Part shown: in pieces, positions 1-5,782 of the stretch
How the letters are laid out: each line of letters opens with the position of its first letter
How positions within the stretch are numbered: position 1 is the first letter of the stretch
Assembly (NCBI GenBank): GCA_021802745.1
Contig: JAJZRK010000117.1
Span: forward strand, 1 to 10,324
Reading direction: 5' to 3'
DNA: 10,324 bases
Source of the DNA: a bacterium
GTDB lineage: Bacteria; Gemmatimonadota; Gemmatimonadetes; Gemmatimonadales; Gemmatimonadaceae
Position numbers and translations under genes: made by a program
Notes under the pieces: model-generated
Databases searched by the model: none
What the model saw: the letters and a program-made list of their open reading frames with translations, nothing else
What the model was told of the DNA's origin: nothing

Positions 1-1210
1 CTACGGCGTACACGTCCGCGATGCTCGTCTGCATGTTCTCGTCGGTCTTGATGTAGCCCCACGCGTCGCGGACGAGACCGTCGCCGAAGCCGCCGGCGTT
101 CGGCACCATCCCGACGAACACGAAGATGCCGTCGGCCTCGAGCGTGGTGCGCTCGTGCGTCCGCACGTCCTCCACGTCCACCGCCATGCGACCGTCGTCG
201 AGGCGCCGGAAGGCGCGCGGCTCCGAGAGGTAGCGAATGGCGATCTTCGGGTCGGCCTTGGCGTGCTCGGCCGCCACCTTGTTGGCGGTCAGTTCCTCCA
301 TCTGGTGCACCATGGTCAGGCGCGACGCGAACTTCGTGATGAAGAGGCTCTCTTCCACGGCGGAGTTGCCGCCGCCAATCACGATCACTTCCTTGTCCTG
401 GTAGTACTTCGCGTCGCAGGTGGCGCAATACGAGATGCCGCGCCCCGCATACTCCTTCTCGCCGGGAATGCCGAGCGGGCGCGGCGAGGCGCCGGTGGCG
501 AGGATCAGCTTCCGGCCGTGCAGCGTCTCGATGCCGTCCACCACGAGCTTGCGGTTGCCGAGGTCAATGTCGGTCACGTCGGCCGCCGAGCGGAAGTGCA
601 CCCCCTGCGCCTCCGCCTGCATGTGCATCTCGTGCGCGAGCATGTAGCCGTTCATGGGCTTGGCGAAGCCGGGGTAGTTCGACACCATGTGCGTCGTCTT
701 CACCTGGCCGCCGGGGAGCGCCACGTCCACGATCACCACGCGGAGCTTGGCCTGCGCGGCGTAGATCGCCGCGGTGAGCCCGGCCGGGCCGCCGCCGAGG
801 ACGATCACGTCCCAGTCGCTCTCCAGCGGCTGCGCCTGGCGGCGGATCTCGGCCGCGCACTGCGGCGTGAGCATCGTCTCCAGTCCGTCCACCAGTTCGG
901 AACGCTTGACGCCGCCCGTCAGGCGCGGCGCCACTTCCACGCCGTCCTCGTAGAACTGCACCGTGGGCGAGCTCTTGACCCCGAGCAGGTCGGCGAGCGC
1001 GCGGTTCTCCTGCCGGAAGATCTTGATGAACTTCACGTCGTCGCCGTACAGCTCGGCGAGCGGCTCGAACTTCATGGCCAGCGCCTCGCACGGCGGGCAT
1101 TCCGAGGAATACCAGTCCACGATGACCTTGCCGCCCCGCAGCACCTGCTCGTCGAACTCGGCGGCGCCGATGTAGGTGATGGCCTCGTGGTGGGTCAGGG
1201 TCTCAGGCAT
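1..1210 (-). CDS. Thioredoxin-thioredoxin reductase fusion (3' end cut by window edge)
   Basis: 403 codons are visible from an ATG at 1210 and the frame is still open at base 1. Residues 1-110 are a single thioredoxin fold with a CPPC redox pair (C38, C41; canonical CGPC is changed) and a cis-Pro loop SSPTV (P82). Residues 130-403 are a low-Mr thioredoxin reductase: FAD motif VIVLGGGPAGLTAA (136-149), redox pair CATC (C262, C265) followed by D, and second Rossmann motif GGGNSA (279-284). The usual HRRxxxR NADPH-phosphate motif is replaced by HQMEELTA (302-309), so NADH or another donor is possible. With only one N-terminal Trx fold it is not AhpF. The family usually ends about 20-25 residues after the YAV at the edge. 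Its ATG overlaps the upstream radical SAM stop (ATGCCTGA), suggesting translational coupling. Likely role: recycling disulfides, perhaps keeping the Cys-rich peptide or OsmC reduced (inference). Confidence 0.93.
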   Translation of the reverse strand, partial: MPETLTHHEAITYIGAAEFDEQVLRGGKVIVDWYSSECPPCEALAMKFEPLAELYGDDVKFIKIFRQENRALADLLGVKSSPTVQFYEDGVEVAPRLTGGVKRSELVDGLETMLTPQCAAEIRRQAQPLESDWDVIVLGGGPAGLTAAIYAAQAKLRVVIVDVALPGGQVKTTHMVSNYPGFAKPMNGYMLAHEMHMQAEAQGVHFRSAADVTDIDLGNRKLVVDGIETLHGRKLILATGASPRPLGIPGEKEYAGRGISYCATCDAKYYQDKEVIVIGGGNSAVEESLFITKFASRLTMVHQMEELTANKVAAEHAKADPKIAIRYLSEPRAFRRLDDGRMAVDVEDVRTHERTTLEADGIFVFVGMVPNAGGFGDGLVRDAWGYIKTDENMQTSIADVYAV

Positions 1211-2546
1211 GGATCGGTTCCTGCGGCGTTTCCGCTTGATAGAGATCGAATCCGAGCTCCATCAGCTCCCGCGGCGTGCGGCAGTCGGGGCTCAGGATGC
1301 TGCCGGACGTGTTCTTGGCGACCGCGCCGCACCCGCCGCCGCAGGCGAGCTGCAAGGCGCACGTGGTGCACTGGGGAATCGTCGTGACGTCGCGCGCGCG
1401 CCACGCGGCGGCGGCCTCGCTCAGCGGCGTCTCTTCCGGCCAGAAGCGTCCCAGCTCCTCGCCTTCCTTGCCCACCGTCGCGGTGCAGGAGTAGATGCGC
1501 CCCGTGTAGTCGAAGGCCCACTCGCTCTTCGTCGCCGGGCAGGAATCGAACAGCCCATCGGGGAGGGCGCCGTTCTCGAACAGGTAGCGCGAGATGGACA
1601 GCGCCGGCCGATGGTACTCGAGCACCTCGGGGTGCTGCTTCGCCTGCTCCACCACTGCCTCCCACATCGAGAGCCGGTCGAAGAGCCGTCCGCTGTTCCC
1701 TTGGCAGTAGTGCAATTCATAGTTGCGGCCGAACTGCGTCTTGAACTTCGGATGACCCACCCAGCCGCGCGCCTTGGCGATGCGCGCGAGTTCCGGCAGG
1801 CCGGCGATGTTCTCGCGGTCGAGCACCGTGCGGAGGTTCACCGGGATGCCGGCGGCGAGCAGGCCGTCAATTCCGTCGGCGATGCGGTCGAACGTGGGCA
1901 GTCCGCCGCCGAGCGGGCGGCGCTGATTGTGCAGCGCGGGCGGGCCGTCGAGCGTCACCTGCACCTCGCGCACCGCCGCCGTCTTGAGGAGCAGCAGGTA
2001 GTCGGGGAGCGTGTAGCCGTTGGTGACGATGGCGAGGCCGAGCGCCCGCGCATTGAGCTGCTTGATGATGTCGGCGACGTGGTCGTAGTTGCCCGGCAGC
2101 AGCGGTTCGCCGCCAAAGAGCGTCACGTACTTGCGCACGCCGCGGAAATGCTTGTCCACGAACTTGAAGAAGGCGTCGGTTGCCGCGGTGCGGTCGGTGG
2201 CCCGCTCCGGATCGTACCCGCTCTGGTAGCAGTAGTCGCAGGTGAAGTTGCAGGCGTAGCTCAGCAAATAGAACAGCTGCACCTCTTCCCTGGCCGCGGC
2301 CCCCTTGAAGCGCGCGTAGGCGGCATCGTAACGCTCGCGCTCTTCGGCCGGGTTCACCCAGTAGCCCTTTTCGATGAAGGTGTCCGTGAAATCGGCGGGG
2401 GGCGGCGCGCCGGCCGCGACCGCGTCGGCCACGGTTTGGTCGAGCAGGTCGGCCTGGCCGCTGAGCAGGTTCACGAGGAAGCACTGGTCGCGGCCGCGCA
2501 CGCGGCTGAAGATGTTGTGCCTGGAGTATTCCATGTCCTTCGTCAC
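1203..2546 (-). CDS. Radical SAM/SPASM peptide-maturase-type enzyme
   Basis: 447 residues from the GTG at 2546; an ATG at 2534 (product starting MEYSRHN) is an equally good start, and neither has a well-spaced Shine-Dalgarno. The radical SAM 4Fe-4S motif CNFTCDYC (C99, C103, C106) is followed by the GGE motif FGGEP (144-148). The C-terminal SPASM domain is complete: C336-x12-G-x4-C354, C393-x2-C396-x5-C402-x3-C406, then C422, matching the seven-Cys pattern for two auxiliary Fe-S clusters. The first 90 residues form an N-terminal domain (FSRVRGRDQCFLVN..., ...EKGYWVN) of the kind seen in SPASM maturases. Such enzymes generate a 5'-deoxyadenosyl radical and typically cross-link or modify peptides, often at Cys. 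The tiny Cys-rich gene directly upstream is the obvious candidate substrate. Anaerobic sulfatase-maturase-like or other SPASM roles cannot be excluded, but no sulfatase is nearby. Confidence 0.93.
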   Translation of the reverse strand: MTKDMEYSRHNIFSRVRGRDQCFLVNLLSGQADLLDQTVADAVAAGAPPPADFTDTFIEKGYWVNPAEERERYDAAYARFKGAAAREEVQLFYLLSYACNFTCDYCYQSGYDPERATDRTAATDAFFKFVDKHFRGVRKYVTLFGGEPLLPGNYDHVADIIKQLNARALGLAIVTNGYTLPDYLLLLKTAAVREVQVTLDGPPALHNQRRPLGGGLPTFDRIADGIDGLLAAGIPVNLRTVLDRENIAGLPELARIAKARGWVGHPKFKTQFGRNYELHYCQGNSGRLFDRLSMWEAVVEQAKQHPEVLEYHRPALSISRYLFENGALPDGLFDSCPATKSEWAFDYTGRIYSCTATVGKEGEELGRFWPEETPLSEAAAAWRARDVTTIPQCTTCALQLACGGGCGAVAKNTSGSILSPDCRTPRELMELGFDLYQAETPQEPIHA

Positions 2547-2553
2547 GCGGTGA

Positions 2554-2592
2554 GGGGCGCTCGCCCCGCCGGGAACCGCGGCGTCACCGCGG
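2554..2592 (-). promoter_or_regulatory. Two hairpins between precursor peptide and radical SAM genes
   Basis: Two inverted repeats lie in the 66-nt gap. The first has CCGCGG arms at 2576-2581 and 2587-2592 with a 5-nt loop (TGACG on the minus strand). The second is GGGGC-GAGC-GCCCC at 2554-2567. There is no T-tract, so neither is a classic terminator. They could attenuate transcription or protect the upstream message so that peptide exceeds enzyme, a common arrangement in RiPP operons (inference). The first also fits the geometry of a bacterial SECIS element relative to the TGA at 2613-2615 (see findings). Confidence 0.45.
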
Positions 2593-2612
2593 CCCCGACG
2601 GAAGCACCAACA

Positions 2613-2708
2613 TCAGTCGTGGCAACCGGCCACGTTGGTGGACAGCTTCGCGCAGCACTGGGCTTCGGTGGTGCAGCACGCGTCGTTCTTCTTGATCAGG
2701 CTCTTCAC
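2613..2708 (-). CDS. 31-residue Cys-rich candidate RiPP precursor peptide
   Basis: GTG start at 2708, TGA at 2613-2615. It has an AGGAGG Shine-Dalgarno exactly 6 nt upstream and starts 13 nt after the methyltransferase stop, which is strong translational evidence for so short a frame. The peptide has a Lys-rich N-terminal segment (MKSLIKKNDA), then a core with five cysteines spaced CC-x5-CC-x9-C: C11, C12, C18, C19, C29, ending CHD. There is no signal peptide, no Gly-Gly cleavage site and no aromatic residue. Position directly before a SPASM radical SAM enzyme suggests it is that enzyme's substrate, modified at Cys, for example by thioethers as in ranthipeptides/sactipeptides (inference from the class). 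Alternatively it is an unmodified metal- or metalloid-binding thiol peptide. I do not recognise a named family. It is in frame with the downstream radical SAM gene. Confidence 0.75.
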   Translation of the reverse strand: MKSLIKKNDACCTTEAQCCAKLSTNVAGCHD

Positions 2709-2714
2709 GGCGTT

Positions 2715-2720
2715 CCTCCT
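2715..2720 (-). promoter_or_regulatory. Strong ribosome binding site of the Cys-rich peptide
   Basis: AGGAGG on the minus strand, 6 nt before the GTG at 2708 and just after the methyltransferase TGA. It is the best Shine-Dalgarno in the operon, which decides that the 31-codon frame is real and starts at this GTG, and implies high expression of the peptide. Confidence 0.85.
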
Positions 2721-2721
2721 C

Positions 2722-3390
2722 TCAGGTGATCGCAGGCTTGCGCCCGCGGATGGTGAAACTGCAGACCTCGATTTCCCCCTTTGCGTACGGCTCGCTTTCC
2801 TCGAGCACCTCCAACGCCTGGAAACCGGCTGCGACGAGCGTCGCCAGGTATGCCTCGCGGGTCACTGCCCCGCCCCAGCACTCGGCGACCGCATCGGGAT
2901 CATTGGCAAACTCCGCCGGGACTTCGCTCGGGGCGTAGATGTCGCTCACCACGAAGCGGCCGCCCGGCTTCAGGAACCGGTACGTCTCGCGGTAGACCGC
3001 GTCCTTGTCCGGCGCGTGGTTGATGGCGCAGTTGGAGATCATGAAGTCCACGCTGTCCGACGCGAGCCCCGTGTCGTGCAGGTGCCGCTGGCGGAACTCC
3101 ACCGTCGTGTGGCCCTGCTCGCGCGCCGACGCCCGCGCCGTCTCCACCATGCCGTCGGAGAGATCCACGCCGATCAGCCGTCCCTGCGGCCCCACCTGGT
3201 CCACCAGGCTGAACAGCTCGCGGCCGCGGCCGCTGCCGAGGTCCACGCCGCACTCGCCGGGCTGCGCCGCCACCTTGTCGGCGGCGCCGCCGCACGAGAG
3301 GTTCGTCGTGGTGCAGCAGAGGCCGCTGTAGCGCTCGATGATCTTCAGTTCTATGGCCTGCTGGCTCATACATTCATCCGTCGTTGGCAT
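2722..3390 (-). CDS. Class I SAM methyltransferase, arsenite methyltransferase (ArsM)-like
   Basis: 222 residues from the ATG at 3390; ATG at 3369 (MSQQAIELK) is an alternative with a GGA 7 nt upstream. SAM motif I is VDLGSGRGRE (49-58), the acidic ribose-binding residue D76 lies in GVDLSDGM, and the post-motif is LKPGGRFVVSDIY (140-152). Three cysteine sites match the As(III)-binding layout of ArsM/AS3MT: an N-terminal cluster C25, C26, C33; C121 in SNCAINHAPDK (ArsM: SNCVINLSPDK); and C171 in ECWGGA (ArsM: C-x-GA). ArsM methylates arsenite, a detoxification step in the cytoplasm. Here the protein is shorter than typical ArsM, has a rewritten N-terminus, and sits in a radical SAM peptide operon, so it could instead methylate the peptide or a peptide-bound metalloid (inference). 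It starts 28 nt after the OsmC stop; the Cys-rich peptide follows after 13 nt. Confidence 0.85.
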   Translation of the reverse strand: MPTTDECMSQQAIELKIIERYSGLCCTTTNLSCGGAADKVAAQPGECGVDLGSGRGRELFSLVDQVGPQGRLIGVDLSDGMVETARASAREQGHTTVEFRQRHLHDTGLASDSVDFMISNCAINHAPDKDAVYRETYRFLKPGGRFVVSDIYAPSEVPAEFANDPDAVAECWGGAVTREAYLATLVAAGFQALEVLEESEPYAKGEIEVCSFTIRGRKPAIT

Positions 3391-3418
3391 TCACGCGCAC
3401 CCGGAGGGTCCGCTGGCT

Positions 3419-3862
3419 TCAGGCAATGCTCGCCGCATCCGTCGGCGCGCCGATGGCAAGTTCCATGCGCACTTCGGCCGCGTGCGTGAGCGTGCCGTGC
3501 GCCGGGCAGCTGCGCGCCACGCGCTCGAGCATGGCGACGTGCTCCGCGGGAATGCCCGCGGGGAGCACCACCGTCACCTCGAACTGCCCGATGCGGCTCG
3601 GATTCTGCGCGCCATACTGCTGCACCTCGACGCGCATGCCGTCGTGCGAGAGGCCGCGCGAGTGGCAGTACTGCTGCACGTAGAGCGCCACGCACGTGCC
3701 CAGCGAGACGCCAAGGAGTTCGATGGGCGCCGGCGCTGCATCGGCGCCGCCGCCGCGTTCGGGCTGGTCAACGAGCACACGGTGCTTGCGCACCTGGGCG
3801 GCGAACTGCACGCCCCCTTCGTGAGTGACGACAATGGGTTCGCGAATCTTTGGGGCCGACAT
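3419..3862 (-). CDS. OsmC/Ohr-family protein (thiol peroxidase-like)
   Basis: 147 residues from the ATG at 3862, chosen because GGAG lies 5 nt upstream; an in-frame ATG at 3907 would add 15 residues but lies in the AT-rich promoter. The two conserved redox cysteines are present: C57 in SLGTCVALY and C119 in ARSCPAHGTL, at the spacing typical of OsmC proteins, which reduce organic hydroperoxides using thiol or lipoyl donors. The IELLGVSLGTCVA helix and the C-terminal LERVARSCPAHGTL segment are family hallmarks. This is the first gene of the minus-strand operon, followed by the ArsM-like methyltransferase. A general peroxide-defence role is the safe reading; a thiol-chemistry role for the Cys-rich peptide is speculation. 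Confidence 0.92.
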   Translation of the reverse strand: MSAPKIREPIVVTHEGGVQFAAQVRKHRVLVDQPERGGGADAAPAPIELLGVSLGTCVALYVQQYCHSRGLSHDGMRVEVQQYGAQNPSRIGQFEVTVVLPAGIPAEHVAMLERVARSCPAHGTLTHAAEVRMELAIGAPTDAASIA

Positions 3863-3902
3863 GAGCACTCCATGCGCTTGAGGTTGAGGTTGCTCTCTGG
3901 AG

Positions 3903-3950
3903 TACATGTATATATTCCTATATGTTCATAACATAATCAGGTTATCCCCC
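3903..3950 (-). promoter_or_regulatory. AT-rich promoter/operator region of the OsmC-to-TrxR operon
   Basis: A sharp AT-rich island in otherwise GC-rich DNA, just upstream of the first gene of the minus-strand operon. It contains a perfect 6-3-6 dyad at 3921-3935 (TATGTT-ATG-AACATA on the minus strand) and TATA-rich hexamers at 3909-3924 that could serve as a -10 box. The dyad next to TATATA elements resembles ArsR/SmtB-type operators in general character, but no regulator gene is visible and the assignment is an inference. It lies between divergent genes, so it may also serve the thioesterase gene at 4010. Confidence 0.5.
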
Positions 3951-4009
3951 GCGCCCGTGTAGGTAAATCCCGCAGGTGCCCCCGCCCCACCCATTCACCG
4001 GTATCGCGC

Positions 4010-4489
4010 ATGACTGCTGGACCACGCCACGCCATCCAGGATTTCTATCCCGAGGAGTTCGCCGTCTGTTATGGATGCGGCCGCCTCAATGACCACGGAC
4101 TTCACGTGCGCACCGTGCTTGACGGCGACGATGGGGTGACTTCGTTCACGCCGCGCGCCGAGCACACGGGCGTCACCGGCTTCGTCTACGGCGGGCTGTT
4201 GGCCTCGCTCGTGGACTGTCACGCCATTGGCACGGCGGCGGCGCTCGCCGAGCGCGCCGAGGGGCGCGCAATTGGCGAGGGACGGGCGCCGCGGTTCGTG
4301 ACCGCGTCGCTGCAGGTGGATTTCGTGGCGCCGACGCCGCTGGGGCCGTCGCTCGCGCTGCGAGCGCAGGTGATCGAGGCGACAGCGCGCAAGGCGATTG
4401 TGGTGGTGACCATCGCCGTCGGCGGAGCGACGACCGTGAAGGGGCGGGTTGTCGCGGTGCGGATTCCGGCGGCGATGGGAGGGCGCTGA
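4010..4489 (+). CDS. PaaI-family hotdog-fold thioesterase
   Basis: 159 residues from ATG at 4010; no clear Shine-Dalgarno. The N-terminal CYGCGRLNDHGLHVR (20-34) is the Cys/Gly-rich opening typical of PaaI-type acyl-CoA thioesterases. GFVYGGLLASLVDCHA (57-71) is the central hotdog helix, where HGG is replaced by YGG and D69 is the expected catalytic acid. The later FVTASLQVDFVAPTPLG stretch is the matching beta-strand. The family hydrolyses acyl- or aryl-CoA thioesters as dimers or tetramers in the cytoplasm; the substrate cannot be told. It is divergent from the OsmC operon and convergent with the SET gene, so probably a single transcription unit. Confidence 0.9.
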   Translation: MTAGPRHAIQDFYPEEFAVCYGCGRLNDHGLHVRTVLDGDDGVTSFTPRAEHTGVTGFVYGGLLASLVDCHAIGTAAALAERAEGRAIGEGRAPRFVTASLQVDFVAPTPLGPSLALRAQVIEATARKAIVVVTIAVGGATTVKGRVVAVRIPAAMGGR

Positions 4490-4521
4490 AGGCGCGGCGC
4501 GAGCCGCTCAGGCGGACCGCG

Positions 4522-4950
4522 CTACGCGCGCCGGGGACGCCGCGCGCCCTTCGGCCGGAACGGCAGCGCCTCGTCCACGAAGGTCCGGTAGTCGGCGAGG
4601 AGCTCCTCGCCCTTGCGGATCCGGCGCAGGGCGCGGAACCGGCCGTCGTCGCCGGCTTCGACGTTCGGCCGGTCGGAATGGTTCACGTACCACCCCACCG
4701 ACAGCCGGTTCAGGCTCGGCGGCACGCCGATCTGGTCGCCCGACACCATGCCGAAATCCTCGTACAGCGCGCGGATGGCGGTGGGAAGCCGCCGCACCGC
4801 CGCGCGCGAGACCCACGTGACGCGCTCGCTCTCACCCCGAAAGACGAGCGTGCCGCGCGGAATGTCGCGAATCGCCCGCACCCCCACGCCATGGAGGCGC
4901 GAGGTCCCGATGCGGGCGTAGACGTCGTCGTGCGGCGCAGGCTTCTTCAT
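4522..4950 (-). CDS. Small SET-domain protein (putative lysine methyltransferase)
   Basis: 142 residues starting MKKPAPHDD at 4950; an upstream ATG at 5001 would add 17 residues of low-complexity sequence and is less likely. The SET core is clear: an N-terminal GVGVRAIRDIPRGTLVF strand pair (21-37), the NHSxxPN motif as NHSDRPN (90-96; the usual Cys is Asp) and GEELLADY (114-121), whose Tyr is the catalytic-site tyrosine. The Cys-rich post-SET region is absent and replaced by a basic tail (GARRPRRA). Such stand-alone bacterial SET proteins are thought to methylate protein lysines, but the target is unknown. It is convergent with the thioesterase (32-nt gap) and divergent from the membrane protein at 5099. 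Confidence 0.88.
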   Translation of the reverse strand: MKKPAPHDDVYARIGTSRLHGVGVRAIRDIPRGTLVFRGESERVTWVSRAAVRRLPTAIRALYEDFGMVSGDQIGVPPSLNRLSVGWYVNHSDRPNVEAGDDGRFRALRRIRKGEELLADYRTFVDEALPFRPKGARRPRRA

Positions 4951-5098
4951 TAGATGGTCCGGGCGGCGGATGGTGCGGGGTGCGGTGACACCGGCGTGCA
5001 TTGTGCCGGCACGCGTGTGACGATACGGTACCTGTGCGTGCGCGTTGGCTCAAGGCGCCGAACGCCCAGCGGCTGCACCTCGAGCACAAGGGAGTGAC
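4951..5098. promoter_or_regulatory. Divergent intergenic region with 10-bp palindrome
   Basis: This 148-bp gap separates the SET gene (leftward) from the membrane protein (rightward), so it must hold both promoters. A perfect 10-bp palindrome, GTGCCGGCAC, lies at 5003-5012 and could be an operator half or a chance GC palindrome. I could not pick out convincing -35/-10 boxes. Confidence 0.25.
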
Positions 5099-5782
5099 GT
5101 GTCGGAGTTCTATGCGCGCGGCCGCGCCGTCTTCGCGGACGCGATGAGCCTGGTGTTCTTCATCGTCGGATTCCTCGGCGCCGGCCCCTTCGCCTGGCCC
5201 GCGCTGCGCGCCGCGTTTGAAGCCGGGGCGTACGATCGCGGCCTCGCGGTCTTCATCGGCCGCATTTTCGGCAGCGGCCTCGCCGCCGGACTGGTGGGCT
5301 ACGTGCTCGGGGCGCTCACCGGGCGCCTCTGGCAAGCCGTTCATCAGTGGCGCCGGGCGCGGCGGCAGCCGGCGGCGAGTGGCGTGGCACGCGTTGCCCT
5401 TGCCGCGTCGGACGCGCTGCCGGCCACCGCGGCCGCGCCGACGGAGCGCGCCGCGGATTCCGTACGGCGCACGCGGGCCCCGATGTCGTGCCGCGTTGGA
5501 CCGCTGACACCCACGAACCTCGCAACCTTCGCGCGGCGACTAACCGATGGCGCGTTGGACCGCCGGTATGCAGAAGCGTCAACGACCGAGATCCTGACCC
5601 TCACCGCGTGGGACGGGCTCGACATTGCCGGTGTCGCGCGGCTTCTCTCGGACGGCTACGGCACGCTCGTGATCACGGATTTCGTGATTGATCCCTACTA
5701 CGCACGCGCCGACGTCGAGGAACGACTCATCGCGTGCGCACTCGAGCGCGTGCCGCCGGGCGGCCGACTGACGCGCGCGTAG
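5099..5782 (+). CDS. Two-TM membrane protein with GNAT-like C-terminal domain
   Basis: The GTG at 5099 is chosen because GGGAG lies 4 nt upstream (227 residues); a TTG at 5045 would add 18. Two hydrophobic helices are visible, about residues 16-36 (SLVFFIVGFLGAGPF...) and 51-73 (VFIGRIFGSGLAAGLVGYVLGAL), followed by a basic WRRARR segment suggesting a cytoplasmic loop, and an Ala/Pro/Arg-rich linker (about 85-140). Residues 170-222 read like a GNAT acetyltransferase core (DGLDIAGVARLLSDG, then TDFVIDPYY and VEERLIACALERVPPGGRL), but the acetyl-CoA P-loop R/Q-x-x-G-x-G/A is degenerate (YARADV). It may be a non-catalytic or very divergent GNAT. Function is not recognised. The last 85 nt overlap the convergent epimerase gene. 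Confidence 0.7.
   Translation: MSEFYARGRAVFADAMSLVFFIVGFLGAGPFAWPALRAAFEAGAYDRGLAVFIGRIFGSGLAAGLVGYVLGALTGRLWQAVHQWRRARRQPAASGVARVALAASDALPATAAAPTERAADSVRRTRAPMSCRVGPLTPTNLATFARRLTDGALDRRYAEASTTEILTLTAWDGLDIAGVARLLSDGYGTLVITDFVIDPYYARADVEERLIACALERVPPGGRLTRA

Noticed and set aside
155..1387. 410-codon plus-strand frame over the thioredoxin reductase
   Set aside because: Antisense shadow: compositionally odd, no motifs, and the opposite strand holds intact Trx and TrxR motifs.
1176..2729. Long plus-strand open frame (517 codons) opposite the radical SAM gene
   Set aside because: His/Arg/Val-rich product with no domain; it is the antisense shadow of a clearly conserved radical SAM gene in GC-rich DNA.
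4490..4521. Bidirectional terminator between the convergent thioesterase and SET genes
   Set aside because: No clear stem-loop with T-tract was found in the 32-nt gap.
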